Of a stretch of DNA of 7,132 nucleotides, positions 1-5,610 are shown one piece after another (position 1 is the stretch's first letter; every line of letters starts with the position of its first letter). This DNA is from an uncultured Campylobacter sp. (GTDB taxonomy: Bacteria; Campylobacterota; Campylobacteria; Campylobacterales; Campylobacteraceae). Location of the stretch: NCBI RefSeq assembly GCF_938030815.1, contig NZ_CALHII010000037.1, forward strand, positions 1 to 7,132, read 5' to 3'. The position numbers and the translations under genes were made by a program. Under the pieces are notes generated by a model. That model was not told where the DNA came from. It saw only the letters and a program-made list of their open reading frames with translations, and did not search any database.

Positions 1-42
1 GCTTTTGATGCCGCAAATTTTAATCTTACTTCTGTACGACAT
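1..42 (-). CDS. trpF: Phosphoribosylanthranilate isomerase, N-terminal fragment (runs off left edge)
   Basis: The 14 visible codons read MSYRSKIKICGIKS. KICGIK is the signature first beta-strand of TrpF, whose Cys is the catalytic base in the family. The enzyme isomerises phosphoribosylanthranilate, the product of the TrpD domain encoded upstream, so function and position agree. The ATG at 42-40 is the only ordinary start in this frame near the motif. It lies inside the 3' end of the methyltransferase gene, giving a 17-nt overlap in a different frame, and a weak GGA precedes it. This arrangement suggests translational coupling. The rest of the gene lies outside the window. I am fairly sure despite the short length, because motif, strand, reading frame and operon context all agree. 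Confidence 0.78.
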   Translation of the reverse strand, partial: MSYRSKIKICGIKS

Positions 43-1147
43 ATAAAAATTCCGTCACGTAAAGCTCGCGCGCGCTTAAATTTCTGCTCGCGCGGTAGGT
101 CGGATAGCGGATCTCTATCGTGCGCACGGAGCCGATGTGCGCGAGGTTTTTTAAAAATTCCGCCTTCGAGATAAAGCCCTCGGAATTAAAAGAGATTATT
201 AAAAATTTCGCCGGAAATTCCGCCAGCAGCGCAAAAAATTCCTCCGCAGCGTTTGATTTTTTATTATATGCCGAGCGGTTCCAGTCTGCGGGGATCCCAG
301 AGACCCTGCTAAGCTCGGCGACATTTGGGCTCTTACCCTCGTTTATAAAATCCGTGATCAAATTTAGCATAAAATAGTTCGAGCCGTAGGGGTGCTGATT
401 GTAGGGCGGGTCGAAATACGCGACGTCAAGCTGCGAAAAGCGCTCGCGCGCGCTCTGTGCAAAGCGCGCGGCATCCTCTTGGAAGACCGCGCTTTCGCAG
501 GCGAAATTTGAAAGCACGGGCAGGCGCAAAGAAATCTCGCCCATTATGCGAGCTAGCGCGTTTTCGCCGCTGCCGCCGAACTTGCCCACGCCCGCTTTGT
601 CCTTGTAAAAGCCCTTAAAAACGCCGCCCGTGTTTGAGTGAATGCTCGCCTCGCTAAGTAGCGGCGCTGTAAAAAAATCGCGAAACCGCTGCGGGATTTT
701 GCTAATCTGCTCGCAAAGCCCGCCCAAAATCAGGGCGTTTCGGCGCGTGTAAAAAGCGCGCTCGCCCGCCTTGATATCCCGGTCGTCCTTCGGCGCGTAC
801 AGCTCGCTAAAAAAACTCTCAAGCGGCGTAAAATTTCTTAAAATTTCAGCGTGCAGCTCGCTCAAGTCTCGCCACAGCTCGTCGCTGAAATTTGAAAGAT
901 AGCAGGAGTTTATCGCGCGCGAGTAGCCCTCCAGGTCGTTTGCGATCACGAGGTTTGAGTGCGCTTTGGCCATGCGTGCGACGATGCCGCTGCCGCTAAA
1001 GACGTCTGCGAAGCTGATCTTGTCCCGCCCAAGCTCCGTCTTAATCTCGCGGATCGCCCGCTCTATCGGCGCTAGCAGCGAGCGCTTGTTGCCCAGATAG
1101 CTGATGAGCTGCTCGCTTAAAAACTCCCTCTTTTCGCCGCTAGCCAT
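26..1147 (-). CDS. D12-class (Dam-like) N6-adenine DNA methyltransferase
   Basis: This 373-residue protein transfers a methyl group from S-adenosylmethionine to adenine N6 in DNA. YLGNK at residues 17-21 fits motif X. FADVFSGSG at 46-54 is the SAM-binding motif I, followed by NDLEGYS at 70-76. FDPPYNQHPYGSNY at 245-258 carries the catalytic DPPY motif IV. The order X, I, IV is that of the D12/alpha group (EcoDam, DpnM, EcoRV methylase). The length is above the roughly 270-300 usual for Dam, so the middle (about 85-240) probably holds an enlarged target-recognition region. The ATG directly follows the trpGD stop (TAGATG), and a purine-rich AGGGACGAGAG lies in the trpGD end; the 3' end overlaps trpF. 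No restriction endonuclease is visible, so it may be an orphan. The recognition site cannot be read from the sequence. Confidence 0.93.
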   Translation of the reverse strand: MASGEKREFLSEQLISYLGNKRSLLAPIERAIREIKTELGRDKISFADVFSGSGIVARMAKAHSNLVIANDLEGYSRAINSCYLSNFSDELWRDLSELHAEILRNFTPLESFFSELYAPKDDRDIKAGERAFYTRRNALILGGLCEQISKIPQRFRDFFTAPLLSEASIHSNTGGVFKGFYKDKAGVGKFGGSGENALARIMGEISLRLPVLSNFACESAVFQEDAARFAQSARERFSQLDVAYFDPPYNQHPYGSNYFMLNLITDFINEGKSPNVAELSRVSGIPADWNRSAYNKKSNAAEEFFALLAEFPAKFLIISFNSEGFISKAEFLKNLAHIGSVRTIEIRYPTYRASRNLSARELYVTEFLYVVQK

Positions 1148-1163
1148 CTAAGCTCTCGTCCCT
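1148..1163 (-). promoter_or_regulatory. trpGD/methyltransferase stop-start junction with weak ribosome binding site
   Basis: The trpGD stop TAG (1150-1148) is followed without a gap by the methyltransferase ATG (1147-1145). The only Shine-Dalgarno-like sequence is the purine run AGGGACGAGAG at 1163-1153, inside the last codons of trpGD. Such a zero-spacer junction usually means ribosomes terminating on trpGD restart on the next gene, tying methyltransferase synthesis to trp operon translation. The coupling is inferred. Confidence 0.5.
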
Positions 1164-2761
1164 ACGTAGTTTTCGTAAAATTCCCATGTTTTGCCCGATC
1201 CGATCGCCTCTAAAATGAGTGGCTTAGCCTCCGCAGGGCTTGACACGACATCCGCGCAGTATAGCGCAAACATCGCATTTAGCACGACGATGTCAAATTT
1301 CGGTCCGCCAAGCTCGCCTTTTAAAATTTGCTTTAAAGTTTCGGCGTTAGCCTCGCCGTCGCCGCCCTCTATATCGCCGTGAAATGCGCGTTTAAAGCCG
1401 AACTGCTCAGGATTTACGCGGTATTCTAAAATTTTGCCGTCCTTGACCTCGTGGATTAGCGTCTCATCGCACAGGCTGATCTCGTCCATACCGTCCATTC
1501 CGTGCACTACCAAAGCGTGCTTGCGCCCCAAAATCATCAGAGTTTCGGCGATGAGCCCGTTTACTTCCTCCAGATAATTGCCCACGATCTGATTGCTGAG
1601 GCTTAAATTTGGATTTAAAAGCGGCCCCATTATATTAAAGACGGTGCCGATTTTTAGGCGGTTGCGAACCTCTTTAACCTCGGCGGTGATCTTGTGAAAA
1701 AACGGCGCGTGAAAAAACGCCAGCCCCGTGCGATCTAGCAGCGCTCTAATCTGCGCCAGATCGCTAAGTAGCGGCACGCCTAGAGCGTCCAGCGCATCGG
1801 AGCTGCCCGATCTGCTAGTAATCGCGCGGTTGCCGTGCTTGGCGACGCGCACGCCGAAGCTTGCCGCGATAAAGGCCACGGTCGTAGAGATATTAATCGT
1901 CTTTAGCCTATCGCCGCCGGTGCCTACGATGTCAAACATCGGGCTCGGATCGTCGTAGGTTATCGAGTATTTTAAGATACTGCGCACGAGCGCCGTGAGA
2001 CTGCTTGGATAGAGCGATTTTTCGCTAATCAGCACGAGCAGCCCAGCAAGTTGCACGATGTCGTAATCCTGCTCGTAAAGCGCCTTGCAAATGACCGCGT
2101 AATCGTCGCTGTCTAACGGGAAGCCCTTTTGTAGCTTCAACATAAACGGGGCGAAATTTACCACGAGTTTCTCCTTTAAAATTATCTTTTTGCCGTAATT
2201 GATGAAATTTTCGATGATCTTTTTGCCGTATTGGGTAAAAAAGCTCTCGGGATGAAATTGAATGCCGAAAACCGGCTTACTTCGGTGCTTCATCGCCATT
2301 ATAATGCCGTCGTTTTCGCTCTTTGCTAAAATTTCAAACTCGCGCGGCAGCGTAGCTTCATCCACATAAAGCGAGTGGTAGCGCATCACTTCAAATTTAC
2401 GCGGCAGCCCGCTAAAAAGCACGCCATCTGCGTAAATTTCGATCGACGAGCTCTTGCCGTGTAGCGGCACCTCAAGCTGCTTTATCTCCGCACCCGCCGC
2501 GTATCCGATCGCCTGATGCCCAAGGCACACGCCCAAAATCGGCACATCCAAATCCGCGCACAAAATATCCAGGCAGACGCCGCTGTCTTTTGGGTGATTT
2601 GGTCCGGGGCTTAGGATTATGTGCGACGGGGCAAGCTCGCGCACCTGCTGCAGCGTTATCTCGTCGTTGCGGAAGTAGCGCACCTCCTCACCCGTGAGCT
2701 CCAAAATGTATTGATAAATATTAAAAACGAAGCTGTCGTAATTATCTATCATTAAAATCAA
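1148..2761 (-). CDS. trpGD: Bifunctional anthranilate synthase glutamine amidotransferase / anthranilate phosphoribosyltransferase
   Basis: This is a 537-residue fusion of two tryptophan enzymes. Residues 1-190 are the class I glutamine amidotransferase TrpG, which feeds ammonia to TrpE. It has the MILMIDNYDSF start, SPGP at 51-54, nucleophile Cys79 in GVCLGHQ, and His170/Glu172 in FHPES, so the triad is intact. Residues from about 200 on are TrpD, which joins anthranilate to PRPP: GTGGD at 280-284, KHGNR at 308-312, the RNRLKIGTVFNIMGPLLNP stretch at 366-384 and the metal-binding DGMDE at 423-427. Both halves look functional. Translation appears to start at TTG (2761-2759): AAGGA lies 7 nt upstream and the N terminus then matches other TrpG proteins, whereas the internal ATG at codon 4 is 16 nt from it. 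The gene lies between trpE and the methyltransferase; the fusion is known from C. jejuni and enteric bacteria. Confidence 0.97.
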   Translation of the reverse strand: MILMIDNYDSFVFNIYQYILELTGEEVRYFRNDEITLQQVRELAPSHIILSPGPNHPKDSGVCLDILCADLDVPILGVCLGHQAIGYAAGAEIKQLEVPLHGKSSSIEIYADGVLFSGLPRKFEVMRYHSLYVDEATLPREFEILAKSENDGIIMAMKHRSKPVFGIQFHPESFFTQYGKKIIENFINYGKKIILKEKLVVNFAPFMLKLQKGFPLDSDDYAVICKALYEQDYDIVQLAGLLVLISEKSLYPSSLTALVRSILKYSITYDDPSPMFDIVGTGGDRLKTINISTTVAFIAASFGVRVAKHGNRAITSRSGSSDALDALGVPLLSDLAQIRALLDRTGLAFFHAPFFHKITAEVKEVRNRLKIGTVFNIMGPLLNPNLSLSNQIVGNYLEEVNGLIAETLMILGRKHALVVHGMDGMDEISLCDETLIHEVKDGKILEYRVNPEQFGFKRAFHGDIEGGDGEANAETLKQILKGELGGPKFDIVVLNAMFALYCADVVSSPAEAKPLILEAIGSGKTWEFYENYVGTRA

Positions 2762-2768
2762 AATTTTA

Positions 2769-2773
2769 TCCTT
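2769..2773 (-). promoter_or_regulatory. Ribosome binding site that selects the TTG start of trpGD
   Basis: AAGGA on the minus strand is followed by 7 nt (TAAAATT) and then TTG at 2761. The spacing is ideal for the TTG and too long for the in-frame ATG at 2752-2750. Confidence 0.75.
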
Positions 2774-2778
2774 TTTAG

Positions 2779-2804
2779 GGCGTTTACGCCTCTTTAAAAT
2801 TATA
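2779..2804 (-). promoter_or_regulatory. Candidate internal promoter of trpGD with a small leader hairpin
   Basis: A perfect -10 hexamer TATAAT lies at 2804-2799 on the minus strand, about 38 nt before the trpGD start codon. The matching -35 position has no TTGACA-like hexamer, which is common for sigma-70 promoters of Campylobacter. A transcript from here would start near 2792 and would carry the inverted repeat GGCGT-AA-ACGCC (2790-2779) just before the ribosome binding site. If used, it would let trpGD, the methyltransferase and trpF be expressed apart from trpE. The evidence is motif only. Confidence 0.45.
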
Positions 2805-2863
2805 AATAGTTTAAATTTAACCGCTTTGCGGCGGCTAAATTTAGCGCCGTTTTAGCGCCTCTT

Positions 2864-2890
2864 GCGTGCTAAATTTAAAATTTAGCACGC
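2864..2890. repeat. 27-nt perfect inverted repeat in the trpE-trpGD gap
   Basis: Arms GCGTGCTAAATTT (2864-2876) and AAATTTAGCACGC (2878-2890) are perfect reverse complements around a single A. As RNA this would fold into a roughly 11-bp stem with a short A/U loop. Neither side is followed by a U-run, so it is not a standard intrinsic terminator. It could be an operator, a processing site between trpE and trpGD, or one of the AAATTT-type repeats of this genome. Confidence 0.75.
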
Positions 2891-2977
2891 GGCTGCGGCA
2901 TTACTACATCAGCTGCGACGTTACGCTACTTTGCAGCCGATATGTATCTCGGCTTTGCGGCGCCGAATGAAGCTCGC

Positions 2978-2991
2978 CGTTAAATTTAACG
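2978..2991. repeat. 14-bp perfect palindrome CGTTAAATTTAACG
   Basis: This self-complementary 14-mer with an AAATTT core lies in the trpE-trpGD gap. A sister 14-mer, CGCTAAATTTAGCG, lies inside trpE at 3233-3246. Its role is unknown. Confidence 0.6.
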
Positions 2992-3074
2992 TCTTAGCAG
3001 CGATACGCTTTAAATTTAGCCGAATCAAACTCGCACCGAAAAGCGGCGCGCCCGGCTAGCTAAATTTAAAGGGT

Positions 3075-4751
3075 CTAAACTTCCTCGCATAGCTCCTCGA
3101 TCGCCTTGAGCGGGCTTTTGCGCTTTTTGCAGATCTCTGCGTATTCGCTCTTTGGCGAGCTGTCGTAAACTATACCCGCGCCCGCGCCGATAAATACGAG
3201 ATTGTTTAGCCCTTCGTAGCCGAAATTCTCCGCGCTAAATTTAGCGACCTCAAACCGCATCGCGCGGCTAAAGCTCGGCTTGCTCTCTAAATTTAGTGCC
3301 TCGCCGCCTGCGCGAGCTAAATTTTGCGACTCGCCACTGCCCTTTTGCGTCGCGACACCGCAAAACTCCGTCGTCTCAGGATTTTCACCGCTGCAAAGCT
3401 CCGTCGCTTCGGACTTCCCCTCGCCGCAAGCAGAGTTTAAATTTAAGTTGGAATTTCGCTTAGAGTTCTCGTCCGAGCAGGAATTTTGCGCGTCGCGATT
3501 TACGAAGATCGCCGAGCGGATCAAGATCGCCTGCATCACGTCGCCGTTAAAGCGCCAAAACCCGATTCCGCCGCCGTATATGCCGCGCTCGTAGCGCTCC
3601 AGCTCGTTTATGATCTGCATCGCGCGGATCTTCGGGCTACCGCTTAGCGTGCCCGCAGGAAAGATCGTGCTAAGCACCTCAAACGCGCTTACCCCGCGCG
3701 GCTTACTGCCGTAAACCTCGCTTACGATGTGCATCACGCTTTCGTAGCGCACGACGCGCATCGCGTTTTGCACCCGTACCGAGGCGGGCTCGGCAAATTT
3801 GCCGATGTCGTTGCGAGCTAGATCTATCAGCATCCGATGCTCCGCAAGCTCCTTTTCGTCGCTTAAAAGCTCGCGCTCGAGCGCTGCGTCGGCTTCGGCA
3901 TTCGCGCCTCTGCTGCGGGTGCCCGCGATGGGAGCTACGAAAATTTCGTCCTTTTTGATCTCCATAATGAGCTCGGGGCTGGAGCCCGCGACGCAGCCGT
4001 ACGGCGTCGGGAAGTGAAACATATAGGGGCTAGGATTGTTCTTTTTGAGTCGCTCGTAAAACTCCAAGCTGCCGAGATTCGTACCGACTTCTAAAATTTC
4101 GCCCAGCACGACCTGAAACACGTCGCCGCTTTTTATCTTTTCTTTTGCGGCTTCGACCATCGCGCTAAAATGCGACTCCTCGGCGCCTAGATCGGTTAAA
4201 ATTTTAAATTTAAGCTCTTTTTTCTTAGGCTCAGACTTCGCCGCGGCTTGCGATTTCGATCCGCCTTTTATAGCGGCGTCCGCTCTTGCAGCACTCTGGG
4301 ACGCAGCTACTGTTTCGACGGCGGCCTGTTGTGAAGCCTGCGGGCTAAGCCCGCGCAGGTTTTCGTAAATTTGGGCATCTTTGCCGTAAAAATCGTAAAT
4401 TTTGCTGATTTTATCGTAGTGCAGGTAGTTTGTGGCATCGGCGTAAAAAAACGGCGGGAAGTCATACAGCGCCTGCTTCGGTGCGCCGATATTTTCGAAC
4501 GCGCGCACGATGTCGTAGCCCAAAACGCCGAAAAGCCCGGCAAAGCTCGCGTTTTTAAACTCGCTCGCGCCCTCTTTTGCGCCCTTTACCTCATCAAATT
4601 TAAGCCTCAAAGCCTCAAAACTCATCTTAAATCCGTCGAAATAATCGCAATCGATGCCGATGATGACCTGCCTGTCGTCCTCTGCGAGGTAGCTTTGCGG
4701 ATGCGTCTTTAAAATTTCGCGGTAGTAAAAAAGCGGCTCTTCTAAAAGCAT
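3075..4751 (-). CDS. trpE: Anthranilate synthase component I, with two low-complexity insertions
   Basis: TrpE converts chorismate plus ammonia (from TrpG) to anthranilate, the first step of tryptophan synthesis. With the start at 4751 it has 558 residues. The chorismate-binding domain shows NPSPYMF (about 239), IAGTRSRG (275-282), EHRMLIDLARNDIG (305-317), VMHIVSEV (339-346), FPAGTLSGSPKIRAMQII (364-381), YGGGIGF with FNGD (392-404) and GAGAGIVYDSSPKSEY (522-537), so the catalytic core looks intact. Two insertions stand out: an Ala/Ser/Lys-rich linker at about 134-180, and a hydrophilic stretch of roughly 80-95 residues at about 418-510, between IRSAIF and AGAGIV where about a dozen residues are usual. 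I chose ATG 4751 because AAGGA sits 5 nt upstream, while the in-frame ATG at 4778 is part of a TATAAT box and has no ribosome site; 4778 would give 567 residues. It is the first gene of the trp cluster and divergent from yaaA. Confidence 0.95.
   Translation of the reverse strand: MLLEEPLFYYREILKTHPQSYLAEDDRQVIIGIDCDYFDGFKMSFEALRLKFDEVKGAKEGASEFKNASFAGLFGVLGYDIVRAFENIGAPKQALYDFPPFFYADATNYLHYDKISKIYDFYGKDAQIYENLRGLSPQASQQAAVETVAASQSAARADAAIKGGSKSQAAAKSEPKKKELKFKILTDLGAEESHFSAMVEAAKEKIKSGDVFQVVLGEILEVGTNLGSLEFYERLKKNNPSPYMFHFPTPYGCVAGSSPELIMEIKKDEIFVAPIAGTRSRGANAEADAALERELLSDEKELAEHRMLIDLARNDIGKFAEPASVRVQNAMRVVRYESVMHIVSEVYGSKPRGVSAFEVLSTIFPAGTLSGSPKIRAMQIINELERYERGIYGGGIGFWRFNGDVMQAILIRSAIFVNRDAQNSCSDENSKRNSNLNLNSACGEGKSEATELCSGENPETTEFCGVATQKGSGESQNLARAGGEALNLESKPSFSRAMRFEVAKFSAENFGYEGLNNLVFIGAGAGIVYDSSPKSEYAEICKKRKSPLKAIEELCEEV
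3356..3418. repeat. Degenerate tandem duplication within the trpE insertion
   Basis: Unit A (3356-3385) and unit B (3386-3418) both begin CACCG and share CAAARCTCCGTCG, with a 3-nt insertion in B; identity is about 22 of 30 aligned bases by eye. On the protein level they give the related segments SEATELCSGEN and PETTEFCGVAT. A further degenerate CACTGCCCTTTTGCGTCG lies just before unit A. This suggests that part of the TrpE insertion grew by local duplication. Confidence 0.5.
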
Positions 4752-4756
4752 TTTCG

Positions 4757-4761
4757 TCCTT
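4757..4761 (-). promoter_or_regulatory. Ribosome binding site that selects the trpE start at 4751
   Basis: AAGGA on the minus strand is followed by CGAAA and the ATG at 4751-4749. The upstream in-frame ATG at 4778 has only GCAGCGTATA before it. This site therefore supports the shorter TrpE, starting MLLEEPLFYYREIL. Confidence 0.7.
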
Positions 4762-4776
4762 GGAATTTTTAGCGCC

Positions 4777-4805
4777 ATTATACGCTGCTTAGCTTAAATT
4801 TGAGC
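4777..4805 (-). promoter_or_regulatory. trpE promoter (TATAAT) with an imperfect palindrome in the -35 region
   Basis: A perfect TATAAT lies at 4782-4777 on the minus strand, placing the start of transcription near 4770 and leaving a leader of only about 20 nt with the AAGGA box. No room remains for an attenuator before trpE. The -35 hexamer is poor (GCTCAA). The imperfect palindrome GCTTAAATTTGAGC (4792-4805) covers the -35 region and could be an operator, although AAATTT-centred words are so common here that this may be background. Confidence 0.6.
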
Positions 4806-4828
4806 GGGTGGCGCGAGCCTGGGCGGGC

Positions 4829-4856
4829 TTGAATGCAAGCAAAATTTTAGTAAAAT
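4829..4856 (+). promoter_or_regulatory. yaaA promoter
   Basis: TTGAAT (4829-4834) and TAAAAT (4851-4856) are separated by 16 bp, a good sigma-70 match. Transcription would begin near 4863, just before the ribosome binding site. The inverted repeat GCTTG-AATG-CAAGC (4827-4840) overlaps the -35 box and is a possible regulator site. The promoter lies back to back with that of trpE. Confidence 0.55.
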
Positions 4857-4867
4857 GAGCAAATTTT

Positions 4868-4873
4868 AAGGAG
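4868..4873 (+). promoter_or_regulatory. Ribosome binding site of yaaA
   Basis: AAGGAG lies 5 nt before the ATG at 4879, the strongest Shine-Dalgarno sequence in the window, and it fixes the yaaA start. Confidence 0.8.
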
Positions 4874-4878
4874 AGCGT

Positions 4879-5610
4879 ATGAAAATTTTATTTTCCCCAA
4901 GCGAGATGAAAAGCGAGCTGGGCGGCGACGCGCGCATTTGCGAGCGAAATTTCATCTTTGCAGATCTTTACGAAAAGCGCCTGCAGATGCTGCGCGCCTA
5001 CGCAGATTTCGTGGATAAAGCGAGCGAGGCGGAGCTTTGCAAGCTTTTCGGGCTGAAAAAATGGGATGCCTCTTTGCGCGAAAATATCTTTGAAAAAGGC
5101 TGCGCGAAGGCGCTTTTGCGCTACACCGGCACCGCGTATCGCGCTTTAGGCTACGCGTCGCTAAGCCCTGGCGCGCAGGAGTTTGCGGAGCGAAACACGA
5201 TAATTTTTTCAAACCTTTTCGGCCCCGTGCTGGGCGGCGACGCGCTGCCGAACTACAAACTCAAGCAAGGCGAGAGATTCGGCGGTATAGACGCGGTAAA
5301 ATTTTATCGCGACAGCTTCTCCGCCGCGCTAGATCGGTATCTGGCGGATGAATGCGTCGTGGATCTGCGCGCGGGATTTTACGAAAAATTTTATGAGATG
5401 AAGCACGAATATTTGAGTTTTAGTTTCATCAAAGGCGGCAAGGTGCTGAGCCACTACGCCAAGGCTTGGCGCGGCAAGGTGTTACGCGAAATCGCACAGG
5501 CCTGCGCTTGCAGCGAGGCTGAGGTGCTTGCGCTGCGCTTGGGCGGCGCTTCCGTGCTCGAGATCAAACAGATCGGGCTAAAAAAAGAGATCGTGCTGGA
5601 AATTTCATAA
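4879..5610 (+). CDS. yaaA: YaaA family protein (DUF328/UPF0246), peroxide stress
   Basis: This 243-residue soluble protein has the YaaA family pattern: the N-terminal strand MKILFSPSE (1-9), YTGTAYRAL (82-90), SNLFGPVLGGDALPNYKL (111-128), DLRAGFYEKF (162-171) and KGGKVLSHYAKAWRGK (185-200). E. coli YaaA (about 257 residues) is induced by OxyR, lowers intracellular free iron under peroxide stress and binds DNA; whether this divergent homologue does the same is inferred. No signal peptide or membrane segment is seen, so it is expected in the cytoplasm. It has its own promoter and a strong ribosome site, is divergent from trpE, and is followed by a long non-coding stretch, so it is probably monocistronic. 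No clear terminator follows the TAA stop. Confidence 0.92.
   Translation: MKILFSPSEMKSELGGDARICERNFIFADLYEKRLQMLRAYADFVDKASEAELCKLFGLKKWDASLRENIFEKGCAKALLRYTGTAYRALGYASLSPGAQEFAERNTIIFSNLFGPVLGGDALPNYKLKQGERFGGIDAVKFYRDSFSAALDRYLADECVVDLRAGFYEKFYEMKHEYLSFSFIKGGKVLSHYAKAWRGKVLREIAQACACSEAEVLALRLGGASVLEIKQIGLKKEIVLEIS

Larger units (their letters stand above)
2762..3074. other. Non-coding gap between trpE and trpGD, rich in AAATTT palindromes
   Basis: I find no gene in these 313 bp. AAATTT occurs about eight times, most often as the centre of a palindrome: TTAAATTTAA at 2811-2820, GCTAAATTTAGC at 2834-2845, the long inverted repeat at 2864-2890, CGTTAAATTTAACG at 2978-2991, and TAAATTTA at 3011-3018 and 3061-3068. 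A weaker dyad, GCCGA/TCGGC, lies near 2937-2954. The minus strand contains no TGG codon anywhere in the gap, so a tryptophan-codon leader peptide of the E. coli type is excluded here. Such a gap inside an otherwise tightly packed operon is unusual. Confidence 0.7.

Noticed and set aside
120..377. Open frame on the plus strand inside the methyltransferase gene
   Set aside because: It is antisense to a well-supported D12 methyltransferase, shows no known motif and has no ribosome binding site that I can see.
2864..2890. Intrinsic terminator after trpE
   Set aside because: The stem is strong, but no T-run follows it on either strand, so it fails the standard definition.
2762..3074. Trp-codon leader peptide and attenuator before trpGD
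   Set aside because: No TGG codon exists on the minus strand in this gap, and no hairpin followed by a U-run was found.
4307..4712. Open frames overlapping the 5' part of trpE in other frames (both strands)
   Set aside because: TrpE continues through this stretch with family-like sequence; the alternatives show no motif or start signal.
4952..5212. 86-codon open frame on the minus strand inside yaaA
   Set aside because: It is antisense to a recognised YaaA family gene and Arg/Ser-rich as expected from reading the GC-rich strand backwards.
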